A stretch of DNA of 64,000 nucleotides. Origin: Thalassomonas viridans (GTDB taxonomy: Bacteria > Pseudomonadota > Gammaproteobacteria > Enterobacterales > Alteromonadaceae). The stretch lies in assembly GCF_000948985.2 (NCBI RefSeq), contig NZ_CP059733.1, forward strand, positions 3,162,001-3,226,000. The letters are read 5' to 3'. This document shows, in pieces, positions 50,085 through 58,259 of this stretch. The stretch's first letter is position 1, and each line of letters opens with the position of its first letter. A program made the position numbers and the translations under genes. The notes under the pieces are model-generated. The model was not told where the DNA came from and ran no database searches. It was given only the letters and a program-made list of their open reading frames with translations.

Positions 50085-50846
50085 ATGGAACCTATAATAA
50101 AAAATAAAATTCTCAGTTTAGAAAAGCCTAAATTAGATAGCTATATTAGACACTTAATCACCAGGAGACTGGGCACTTTCAGTTTATCTGTCGGTATTGT
50201 CAATTTGTTTTTGGTAATAGCGCAAAAGCTGGCATGGGCAGACTGGGATCTGTTAACCACTTATTCTTATGAGGACTTTAAAACCGGGTTATTAATGTCG
50301 TGGTTTTTCCTTACTTTCATCATTTTGTTTTTAAGTACGGTAAGGCTGATAAACCTGAAAAACTGCAGTGAAGCCGGGGAAAGCCCTGATGATCCGGATG
50401 AAGCATTAAAAGCTGCTGCCGGGAAATATAAAGCCATCAGGGGTAAATTAGCTGGCGAGCTTAAGCTTTTGACCCGCAACTATTGCCTTCCCCTTATTGT
50501 TATACTTTTGCTGATAACCAGTAGCGAGCAGACTTGTCCTGTGATTGCCGCTGTCGCTTTAGGTGTTTACCTTACCTGTTATTTCCTGAATAAGCAGCAT
50601 GGTTACACCAGAAGCTGGTCGCGTTACGAAAAAACGCAGGATCTTTTAAGGCTGTTGTTGTGGGAGTTTCAGCAGGTGCCCCAGCTGTATTCCGGACTTA
50701 ACAAAGATAAAAGAATGGCTGAACTGCATGAGAAATATGTGCTGATTATCGAAAATCAGATCCGGGAGCGCCAGCAGGATATTATCGGTGATTACCTTTC
50801 CACCAATGATGCGGCTTTTTCCTGGGTGAAAAGTTTGAAGAAATAG
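50085..50846 (+). CDS. SLATT-like membrane protein, RADAR accessory
   Basis: A 253-aa membrane protein with hydrophobic segments near residues 29-48, 64-87 and a helical hairpin about 133-168. After the hairpin comes YEKTQDLLRLLLWEFQQVPQ (about 182-201) and a helical tail (YVLIIENQIRERQQDIIG). A transmembrane hairpin followed by this aromatic, Leu-rich helix resembles SLATT domains, which are membrane effectors in several defence systems. RADAR loci have been described with SLATT or other small membrane-protein accessories. It precedes rdrA by 63 bp on the same strand. The SLATT match is by topology and pattern. Confidence 0.65.
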   Translation: MEPIIKNKILSLEKPKLDSYIRHLITRRLGTFSLSVGIVNLFLVIAQKLAWADWDLLTTYSYEDFKTGLLMSWFFLTFIILFLSTVRLINLKNCSEAGESPDDPDEALKAAAGKYKAIRGKLAGELKLLTRNYCLPLIVILLLITSSEQTCPVIAAVALGVYLTCYFLNKQHGYTRSWSRYEKTQDLLRLLLWEFQQVPQLYSGLNKDKRMAELHEKYVLIIENQIRERQQDIIGDYLSTNDAAFSWVKSLKK

Positions 50847-50909
50847 GTGTGCTTTGAACTATTTGGCAATCAAGTGACGATTAAATAAAAAAGAATAAGG
50901 AAAACGAGG

Positions 50910-53537
50910 ATGGCGGAACAAGCCAAGCTGATTTTAGATGTGAGCTCAGCGGAATATTCCGGGGAATATAAGGAAAAAAACCAGCGCTGGCAGCGCCGTG
51001 CTTATGAGCTGGCGGTTGGCAATATCAATGCCCTGGTAGAAGAAAGCCGCAGCATTGTCGCCCAGACCCAGGGTAAGCTAGATAAAACCCTGCCGCGTAT
51101 TCATGATGCCATTTTTATTTCCGGCAGCCGGGGAACGGGTAAAACGGTGTTTTTGTATAACCTGGAGCAGGAGTGGCAACAAACCGCCGGACTGAACAAT
51201 AAAGACAGGGTGACCTTTTTAAATATTATCGACCCGACCTTGCTGGTGAGCCACGACAATTTTGTTAATGTGGTGATTGCCCATATCCATAACTATGTGC
51301 ACCAGAAAATCGACAAGCTTGAAGACAAGCAAACCTACCAGAAATTGCTGGGGCGGCTGGCAGAGTCCCTGGGGCAGACCGAATACAATAACCGTGAGGT
51401 CAGCGGTTTAGATCGCATTATCAGTTATCAGTCGTCGATGGATCTGGAAAAAAACTTCCACCTTTATCTGGAGCATTGCTGCGCCTGCCTGAACATAGAT
51501 GTTTTTGTCTTGCCGGTGGACGATGTCGATATGGCGCTGGGCAAGGCCCATGATGTGCTGGAAACCATCCGCCGTCTCTTGTCCTGCCCGCGGCTTATTC
51601 CGATTGTGTGCGGCGATGAAAATATCTACCACCAGGTGCTCAGGGACTATTTCGCCTACTCAGGCAATGAAAATTACGAGCACCGCAAGCCCCTGGCCGG
51701 TGGCACCTATGCCCAACATTTGTCTATGCAATACTGGCGTAAGGTTTTCCCCGAGCATTTGCGGGTGGGTTTGATCGATGTTGAATTTTTAATGCCGGAT
51801 ATTGAGATCACCGGCATCGGCGGGCAAAAGCTGGCCCCGACGGCCTTTTTTAAAGCCGTCAGCAATCTGACTAACCCGTTGGTAAACGGCTTGGAAAACA
51901 GCCATACCCTGAAAGAACCGGATACTTCCAGGAAACTGGTGCAGTTTGCCAAGAATTTTGCCGCTTATGTTGACCCGGAGAAAAAAGCCGAGGCGGTAGC
52001 CAATTTCTGGTCGGATTATGTCAGGTACGCGGAAAGTTCACGTTTCGCCCAGGGCTATTTGCTTGCGGATGCGGAAATAAAGGTCAAGGCCGGTATCGAG
52101 CGCTTAAGTGAGCTGGCGCTGTTTAATGTTGAGCTGCAAAGCAAGCTCGGGCGCTATAAACAAGGATTTAGCAAACAGGATTATTACGGTCAGCTGCAAA
52201 AAGAGTTTAAAGAGCTGTTAGACATAGATGATTACCTGGCGGACAGGGAAGTGGCAAAATGGCAGGAAGGGCAACTCGATGCCCTGGCCTCGCGCCGGGA
52301 CAGCCTGGCCAATACCCTGATTGCCATGCCGGCCATCGAAGTGTTCCGGGAAACCTATATTATTTCCGAGGCATCGATCCGCGATATGGAGCGTAACCTG
52401 GAGAATGCACAAGCTAAACAAGATGCCTACCTGTTGCTGGATTTATTCACCCACAGTGATTTCTACGGTACTTCGGCTTATAAAGCCAAACAGATCTTTT
52501 TCGGCAAGGCCTTTGAAGTTTTTGCATTAAGCTTGCTGGACAGCTTTGCCGAGCAAACCGTGCTCAGTAGCCGGATCAAAAAGGTACTCAACGGCAAACC
52601 ACTCAATTCAATACACTTTGTCGCGCCGACGAAAACTTTTGATTTTCCTGATAAAGATGTGGAGGTGCCAGGAGAAGAAGCGCCGGGCGGGGAGACAAGC
52701 GATGAAATGGCGCTATCGTACAGCAGTGACAACCAGGGCTTTGCCGGGGCAATCCTGGCATGGCAGCAGCAGTATCAAAATGAACTGACTGGGGCCCGCA
52801 AAGCCGGTTTATGCCATTTGTTGTCGTTTGTGTTTAATAAGGTTTTTAACCAGCTTGTACAGATGCGGGTGAACAATGTTTTCCGTAAAGCCAATAATCC
52901 CGATAATTTGTTTCACATCGCCAAACGCTTTGAATTCGTGCTGTTAACTTCAATAGGGGCTTTTTTAAAAGATAAAGGGGATGTGGCGCTGCAAAATACC
53001 GCCACCACGGCAAACAACCAGTTTTTGATGACTCCTCAGGGGAAGGCCAGTGACCGGGCTTATAAACTTAATGTTACCGATTTTATCAATGATACCGGCA
53101 ATAGTCACAGCGGCTTAATGCAGGCTATTTGTGAGCATCCGCTGTTTAAATTAACGGATAACTATGCCCCTGAAATGAAAGATATCTTAGCAGTTGGCGG
53201 CAAGGTGGTAGAAAGCAGCTCAAAGACACCGAAAAAAGGAGTTAGGACAAAGGGGGTTGATATAGCTTCTTTTTCCAGAATAGCTAAGAAATATTTCCTT
53301 AGTCGTGAAAAGTTAGAAGAAACATTAAGAAATAAACCCGGATTAGTTGTAAGAAATCTAAAAGAAGAGCATTTAAGGTATCTTTTTAAGAATGATTATG
53401 CGGCAATCATTGACTGCCTGGACCGGCTTATTAGCTGGGCCTATAAGCAAGGCGAAGGGTTATCTCAGACAACAATTAACGGCAGAAACAGGCTTGAGAA
53501 GTATCACCGTGATTTCATAGATAAAGCCAAAACTTAA
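50910..53537 (+). CDS. rdrA: RADAR ATPase RdrA
   Basis: AAGGA precedes the ATG at about 8 nt. The 875-aa cytoplasmic ATPase has Walker A GSRGTGKT at 72-79 and a Walker-B-like strand VFVLPVDDVDMAL (Asp204/Asp205, Asp207 near 198-210), then RLIPIVCGDE, a sensor-like strand. The C-terminal ~600 residues are helical and unrecognised on their own. Size, the P-loop in the first 80 residues and the deaminase gene 2 bp downstream identify RADAR. RdrA assembles with RdrB, and the pair acts in phage-triggered adenosine-to-inosine conversion. A short AT-rich patch (53215-53400) within the gene differs in codon use from its flanks. Confidence 0.85.
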   Translation: MAEQAKLILDVSSAEYSGEYKEKNQRWQRRAYELAVGNINALVEESRSIVAQTQGKLDKTLPRIHDAIFISGSRGTGKTVFLYNLEQEWQQTAGLNNKDRVTFLNIIDPTLLVSHDNFVNVVIAHIHNYVHQKIDKLEDKQTYQKLLGRLAESLGQTEYNNREVSGLDRIISYQSSMDLEKNFHLYLEHCCACLNIDVFVLPVDDVDMALGKAHDVLETIRRLLSCPRLIPIVCGDENIYHQVLRDYFAYSGNENYEHRKPLAGGTYAQHLSMQYWRKVFPEHLRVGLIDVEFLMPDIEITGIGGQKLAPTAFFKAVSNLTNPLVNGLENSHTLKEPDTSRKLVQFAKNFAAYVDPEKKAEAVANFWSDYVRYAESSRFAQGYLLADAEIKVKAGIERLSELALFNVELQSKLGRYKQGFSKQDYYGQLQKEFKELLDIDDYLADREVAKWQEGQLDALASRRDSLANTLIAMPAIEVFRETYIISEASIRDMERNLENAQAKQDAYLLLDLFTHSDFYGTSAYKAKQIFFGKAFEVFALSLLDSFAEQTVLSSRIKKVLNGKPLNSIHFVAPTKTFDFPDKDVEVPGEEAPGGETSDEMALSYSSDNQGFAGAILAWQQQYQNELTGARKAGLCHLLSFVFNKVFNQLVQMRVNNVFRKANNPDNLFHIAKRFEFVLLTSIGAFLKDKGDVALQNTATTANNQFLMTPQGKASDRAYKLNVTDFINDTGNSHSGLMQAICEHPLFKLTDNYAPEMKDILAVGGKVVESSSKTPKKGVRTKGVDIASFSRIAKKYFLSREKLEETLRNKPGLVVRNLKEEHLRYLFKNDYAAIIDCLDRLISWAYKQGEGLSQTTINGRNRLEKYHRDFIDKAKT

Positions 53538-53539
53538 TC

Positions 53540-56023
53540 ATGCTGATCAATACTCTGGAAAATACCGCCGCGACCAGTTTACTCAATTCTGACCGCTGGC
53601 TTTTTCACTTGCTTACGGACGAGGCGCCTTTTGCCAACTTACGCCAAGTTGCCCATGACGGCCTGACGGATAAATTACAGGCGGTGCAGCGCCGTGATGA
53701 TATTGAAAAAGTGATGGCGGAGCTTTCGGGCTCCTGGCATAAAAATTACTCGCTGGACTTTATCAGCCGCTGGCAGGCCAGGTTTTTAACCTGGCAGGGC
53801 AATCATTTTGAGGTGGCCAAACCTTATCTGGATGAATGGTTGGAGCTGTGCTCGATTATCGATCCTAGCCTGGTGCTGGGGTGGGGTTATGCACAAAAGC
53901 TCTGGCACGACAGCCTGAGCCCGCAGCAGCTGGCGCAGCTTGAGCAGTGTATGCAGGGGCTGGGCGGGCAAAGGCAACTGGCATTTGCCGACAACCATGC
54001 CCATATCGGCGGTCACGGCAGCCAACGCCAGGCATTTGTCGATTTTTCCTTCGAAGCCTTTGATACGGCAAAACAGCATTTCAACTGGCCCAGTCTGCCG
54101 GAATACCGTTTTATCAGCGCCGGGCAGCTTAATGCCGCCGATTTGCCGAGAATGCAGCATGCCTTGTTTTGTTTCCTGGCAGAAGCCCTTATTTGGGGGG
54201 AGGACGACAACCGGTCGGCTATCAACCTGCACGATCAAATGCAGATGCGTTACACCAATGCCAGTCTGTCGGCCCTGCTCAAGCAATCGGCTGGGCAAAA
54301 TGTTTCCCTGGCGCTGCTGGCACGTGCGGTCTGCAGCGATACCGATAAATCGGCGTTATTGATCTGGACGGCATTATTTTACGCCGAGCGTTATCTTAAG
54401 GTGTCAGGCAATTGGCGTACTTTGTTCCGCGCCTATATCCATGTCAGCCAAATCTTAAGGACCGGCATGATACATAAAGGCCTGGGACTGAGCTATTTCA
54501 CGGAGTTTTTCCGCTTTAGCAGCAGAAAGGGGCATAACGACACTAAATATGGCCGTTACGCCCTGACCACAGATATCAACGGCAAGGTATACCGGGAGTT
54601 TAAGGTGGCGCCGTCTTTTATTAACCAAAGACGGTTGTCCCGGCTGCACCATAAGCTCGCCAAAGCTAAGCTGGAACATAACATCCAGTTTTGCATCCAT
54701 TTTGCCCGCAGTGGCCGGGCTGAGGATAAATTACAAAGGAAGAAACGCCTGGCGTTAAAACAGCAGTGCCAGCAGTTGGTGAGCCTGTTTTCATCCTACG
54801 GCGCACAACATTTTGCCGTGGGCGACAAATTATTTGCCCCGGAGTCAGGAAAAACCGTTAACCTTTTGAACCTGGTACGCGGCCTGGATGTTGCCGGTAA
54901 TGAAAACCAGGTAAAAATCGAAGTGTTTGCCCCCTCGCTGAGATATTTGCGCGCCAGCCCGTGGAAGAATCCTTATCCGCTTTACCGGCCGCAGCGCAGG
55001 CTGCATCTGAGTATTCACTGCGGGGAAGATTTTGATCATTTGCTCTCGGGCCTGCGTCATATCGATGAAACCGTTGCTTTTTGCGGGTTTGGCGAGGGGG
55101 ACAGGTTAGGGCATGCCCTGGCCCTGGGCATAACACCCGATGTGTGGGCAAAACGTCACTCTACCGTGAGGATCAAAGCCGGTGAGCATCTGGATAACCT
55201 GGTGTGGCTCTATCATCAGGCGGTGGAACTGTCGCTGAAACTGCCGGAAATCCTGCCTCTTGCCAACCGGCTGGAGATCCGGGCAGCTAAGTGGTGCCGG
55301 TATCTTTACGGTGAAAGCTATGATCTTACCACTTTGTATAGCGCCTGGCAGTTAAGGCGCAATTGCCCGTTAAGTTTTATGGAGTCAATGCACAGTCCCC
55401 TTAATCCTGAGTATTTGCCGGATTTTGTTGACGGCAGGGAAAGAGACCAAACGGCAATCAAGATCTGGCGGTATTATTTTACCAGCAGCCATTTGGTGAA
55501 AAAGGGAGAAAGCAATCGTTTTGAGCAAACCCTGACCCTGCGCCATGTAGAGCAGGAGCATCCGGATGCCGTGACCCGGGTGATGCAGGGGCAAGATTAT
55601 TTTACCCCGGATGAGCTGGACTGGATCGGTGCGATCCAGGATCAGCTGATGCACAGGTATGACGATCTCGGCCTTACCATAGAAGTCTGCCCCAGCTCGA
55701 ATGTCTATATCGGCCATTTTGACTGTTTCAGCCAGCATCCCCTGTTTCGCTGGGCGCCGCCGCTTGATACCCTGCTTGAAAAGGAGCAGGCATTTAACCG
55801 TTTTGGTTTGCGTAAGGGACCGGTACGCCTTTGTGTTAATACCGATGATGCCGGTCTGTTTCCCACCACGATTGCCAACGAGCACAGGATTTTAAAGGAA
55901 GTGGCTATTCGCCATTTTGCTGCCTCTACCCGGGTGGCAGATGCCTGGATAGAGGGGATCCGCAAAACAGGGCTGGAAGAATTCCAGCGTAACCGGGAGC
56001 GGCTATCGGCGGATGAAAATTAA
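53540..56023 (+). CDS. rdrB: RADAR adenosine deaminase RdrB
   Basis: ATG 53540 lies 2 bp after the rdrA stop with no clear ribosome site, suggesting translational coupling. The 827-aa protein carries the split signature of an adenosine deaminase-type metal site: HAH (His153, His155) in FADNHAHIGGHG, SIHCGED near 494-500, EVCPSSNVYIG near 714-724 and NTDDAG (Asp769/Asp770) near the C-terminus. These residues bind zinc and activate water for deamination. The length is about twice that of housekeeping adenosine deaminase, with large insertions, as expected for RdrB. In RADAR it deaminates adenosine nucleotides or RNA upon infection. All metal ligands look intact. Confidence 0.88.
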   Translation: MLINTLENTAATSLLNSDRWLFHLLTDEAPFANLRQVAHDGLTDKLQAVQRRDDIEKVMAELSGSWHKNYSLDFISRWQARFLTWQGNHFEVAKPYLDEWLELCSIIDPSLVLGWGYAQKLWHDSLSPQQLAQLEQCMQGLGGQRQLAFADNHAHIGGHGSQRQAFVDFSFEAFDTAKQHFNWPSLPEYRFISAGQLNAADLPRMQHALFCFLAEALIWGEDDNRSAINLHDQMQMRYTNASLSALLKQSAGQNVSLALLARAVCSDTDKSALLIWTALFYAERYLKVSGNWRTLFRAYIHVSQILRTGMIHKGLGLSYFTEFFRFSSRKGHNDTKYGRYALTTDINGKVYREFKVAPSFINQRRLSRLHHKLAKAKLEHNIQFCIHFARSGRAEDKLQRKKRLALKQQCQQLVSLFSSYGAQHFAVGDKLFAPESGKTVNLLNLVRGLDVAGNENQVKIEVFAPSLRYLRASPWKNPYPLYRPQRRLHLSIHCGEDFDHLLSGLRHIDETVAFCGFGEGDRLGHALALGITPDVWAKRHSTVRIKAGEHLDNLVWLYHQAVELSLKLPEILPLANRLEIRAAKWCRYLYGESYDLTTLYSAWQLRRNCPLSFMESMHSPLNPEYLPDFVDGRERDQTAIKIWRYYFTSSHLVKKGESNRFEQTLTLRHVEQEHPDAVTRVMQGQDYFTPDELDWIGAIQDQLMHRYDDLGLTIEVCPSSNVYIGHFDCFSQHPLFRWAPPLDTLLEKEQAFNRFGLRKGPVRLCVNTDDAGLFPTTIANEHRILKEVAIRHFAASTRVADAWIEGIRKTGLEEFQRNRERLSADEN

Positions 56024-56046
56024 GCCTTGTCAAAGGTAGTGAATGA

Positions 56047-56151
56047 TCAGAGGTAATAGATAAGCAAGGGAGCGGCTTTGACCTGCCCGTAGATAACTGA
56101 GCTCAGGGTTAGTGTGATTAAGAGAAAAAGTTTGCGGTAATGGCTTTTCAT
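56047..56151 (-). CDS. Possible 34-aa signal-peptide-only fragment
   Basis: ATG 56151 follows GGGGAA and reads MKSHYRKLFLLITLTLSSVI and on to VKAAPLLIYYL, then stops. The sequence looks like a complete signal peptide with almost no mature protein. It may be a decayed exported protein gene. Confidence 0.3.
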   Translation of the reverse strand: MKSHYRKLFLLITLTLSSVIYGQVKAAPLLIYYL

Positions 56152-56350
56152 GTGATTCCCCGTGTTGTTTTTGTTCTGCCTTTGATAACGCCTGTCGGCG
56201 GGATTGGTTGACAAAGGCAGAGAAAATATCGGTATGATAAGCAAAAACTCCGGTTAAGCTTTTGATCTGATTTAAGTTAGCGTGAGATTGAGGAAATTTA
56301 ATTTTACTTGTTTATCTCAGCTGTTAATCCCGGTTCCGGGACAAATGTAA

Positions 56351-56373
56351 CGAATTTCATTACAAAGCCATAC
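56351..56373 (+). promoter_or_regulatory. Candidate response-regulator site shared with the 23.3-kb region
   Basis: TTACAAAGCCATAC at 56360-56373 matches the minus-strand 23361-23348 element at 13 of 14 bases. TGTAA at 56346-56350 forms a short inverted repeat with the TTACA at 56360-56364. It lies about 70 bp upstream of the lipoprotein gene at 56442, as the other lies upstream of the phospholipase genes, and both neighbour RstAB-like loci. Confidence 0.5.
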
Positions 56374-56441
56374 CTTTTCACTCTATTGTCGCCCCCCGGC
56401 AGCCCTTCATAATGACGCCATTAGTTATTTAGGAGTTCATT

Positions 56442-57458
56442 ATGAAGAAATTATTGCCCCTGGTTCTTATCACGACGGCCTTGTTGCAGGCGTGCGGAAG
56501 TTCAAACTCTAAATCAACCAGTGTAAACCCTACCACGACTACGCCGACAACCGTGGCGGAAGTGCACCATATCCAGCCGCAGGATATTCCTGAGTATATC
56601 GAAACATTTAAGCAGCAACAGGCGCAGTTGCAGCTGCAGTTTGACGGCCAGCAATCGGCTATCAGCTTTATTGACATGTCTATGGAGAATAAGTTTATCC
56701 TGGCAAAATATTCGGCGGGCGTGGTCAGAATAGGCTTTGATCTTGAAGAAGAAAAACCGGTAAGCGAACTGATTTTTATGGAAGGAGATGCCAGCGACCC
56801 GGAAAATTTTGAAGCCACACGGATATTACAGGGCACGGCCATTGAAGTGACAGAAGACGATGACAATTATATCTACACCGGCTCTGCTGTGGATACGCAA
56901 ACACAAAACAGCTATCCGGTTCGTCTTGTTTTTAATGAGTCCCTGATCTCCGGCGGTGCCAGCACTTTAGTGGTTGAAGGAGAGCAGGCGACCATTTCCG
57001 GTACTTTGGGTACGCAAACTTATATCGATATGCAGGAAATGCTTAACGGCCAAACGATAACCACCCTGGTTTTTGACAGCGTTGATGGCTCGGTTAATGA
57101 CGCGATTAATATGCATACCGGCCGTTTGATTCGCCAGGCAGGTTTGACCACTTTGATGCCGGCGGACGGTGAGGCATATTCCGGCGGTGTCGACTTGTTT
57201 GCTGCCGGAGTTGAAAGAAAATACCAGACGGGCGGTAAGCTGGGGGTACATTCATGGTGCTGCAGCGCAGGAAAACCGGCCAACGAGTTAGGAGAAGATC
57301 ATGAAGCCCATGGCGCGCAGCTGACCTATTTCCGGGAAATGATGGGAGCGGAAAAAGGGCCGAAATTCTATTTCTTTACCATTAATGCCGCCCCTTTTGA
57401 CGGTGTGCATATCATGAGCGAAGCTGAGCTGAGCCAATACGCTTTAGTTACAGATTAA
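56442..57458 (+). CDS. Lipoprotein with ClpP/COG3904-like domain
   Basis: The 338-aa protein has a lipobox LLQAC (Cys near 18), then a Thr-rich linker. The N-terminal half is beta-rich. The C-terminal half (about 200-335) follows the pattern of ClpP-fold periplasmic proteins: TTLVFDSVDGSVNDAINMHT, RQAGLTTLMPADGEAYSGG, VDLFAAGVERKYQTGGKLGV, then HSWCC. The Ser in AYSGG sits where the family nucleophile would be, and His in GVHSW where the His would be. The family otherwise tends to have CASAC at that point. A peptidase role is possible but not proven. It lies 66 bp before the second RstAB-like operon. Confidence 0.7.
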   Translation: MKKLLPLVLITTALLQACGSSNSKSTSVNPTTTTPTTVAEVHHIQPQDIPEYIETFKQQQAQLQLQFDGQQSAISFIDMSMENKFILAKYSAGVVRIGFDLEEEKPVSELIFMEGDASDPENFEATRILQGTAIEVTEDDDNYIYTGSAVDTQTQNSYPVRLVFNESLISGGASTLVVEGEQATISGTLGTQTYIDMQEMLNGQTITTLVFDSVDGSVNDAINMHTGRLIRQAGLTTLMPADGEAYSGGVDLFAAGVERKYQTGGKLGVHSWCCSAGKPANELGEDHEAHGAQLTYFREMMGAEKGPKFYFFTINAAPFDGVHIMSEAELSQYALVTD

Positions 57459-57486
57459 CAGCCATAGCGGTTTGATTATGTTATAT

Positions 57487-57520
57487 AATGGGGTCCATTT
57501 CTGTTAGAACGGACTCCGTT
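57487..57520 (+). terminator. Hairpin between lipoprotein gene and regulator gene
   Basis: Arms 57487-57496 and 57511-57520 pair at all 10 positions with two G-T wobbles, ending 4 bp before the GTG start at 57525. A perfect TATAAT lies at 57484-57489 with no clear -35. The hairpin may be a terminator or may tune regulator expression. Confidence 0.4.
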
Positions 57521-57524
57521 ATTT

Positions 57525-58235
57525 GTGAAAGAAAGTGTTACCCTGGTTGAAGATGACGAGAAAATGGCGTCATTGCTGCAAAGTTATTTTCAAGGTTTTG
57601 GCTTTGACGTCAATATTATCTCCTGCGGCGACGATGCCGCCGGGCAGATCCTGGCAAACCCGCCGTCGGTTGTGATTTTGGATCTGATGCTGCCGGGACA
57701 GGATGGTTTGTCGATTTGCCGTAGTATCCGGGAAAAATATAGCGGTAAGATTTTGATCCTCACCGCCACAGGTGATGATATGGATCAGGTGGCGGCCCTG
57801 GAAATGGGCGCCGACGATTTTGTCCATAAACCCATCCAGCCCCGGGTTTTACTGGCCCGGGTGCGCATGCTGCTAAGGCGTCAGGACAATGCGCCACAGG
57901 CAAAGCCTGATGCGCAGACAAGCGACAAGGTACTGGAATTCGGCCGGTTATGGGTGAACTCCTCCCTGCAAAGGTGTAGGCTTGGCGAAGAAGTGGTGCC
58001 GTTAACCCCGTCGGAGTTTTCTATCCTCTGGGCGCTGGCGAGCCGGGCCGAAACCGTGTTGTCGCGTGAGCAATTGCTGCAGGTATTATCCGGCCTTGAG
58101 TACGATGGCCTGAACCGCACCGTCGACAATAAAATTGCCCAGCTGAGGAAAAAACTCAAAGACGATGCCAGCCGTCCCAAGGGCATCATTACCGTCAGGG
58201 GCAAAGGTTATCTCTTTGTTCCCGATTATTGGTAA
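57525..58235 (+). CDS. OmpR-family response regulator (RstA-like), copy 2
   Basis: A 236-aa regulator starting at GTG 57525 (GTGAAAGAAAGT, the same context as its paralogue at 23689). The receiver carries LVEDDEKMASL, ILDLMLPGQDG and LTATGDDMDQ; the winged helix carries LTPSEFSILWAL, LSREQLLQVLSG and RPKGIITVRGKGYLFV. It is nearly colinear with copy 1, with the linker between domains the most different (QDNAPQAKPDAQTS here). The kinase follows after 24 bp. A shared DNA-binding preference is expected, in line with the common upstream element. Confidence 0.92.
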   Translation: MKESVTLVEDDEKMASLLQSYFQGFGFDVNIISCGDDAAGQILANPPSVVILDLMLPGQDGLSICRSIREKYSGKILILTATGDDMDQVAALEMGADDFVHKPIQPRVLLARVRMLLRRQDNAPQAKPDAQTSDKVLEFGRLWVNSSLQRCRLGEEVVPLTPSEFSILWALASRAETVLSREQLLQVLSGLEYDGLNRTVDNKIAQLRKKLKDDASRPKGIITVRGKGYLFVPDYW

Positions 58236-58259
58236 GCATAAGTTTTAGCGGATCGGCCG

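Larger units (their letters stand above)
56024..56441. other. Intergenic region after the RADAR operon
   Basis: About 420 bp. It holds a possible short minus-strand gene (56047-56151) and the TTACAAAGCC element (56360-56373) ahead of the lipoprotein gene. No strong terminator for rdrB was found. Confidence 0.5.
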
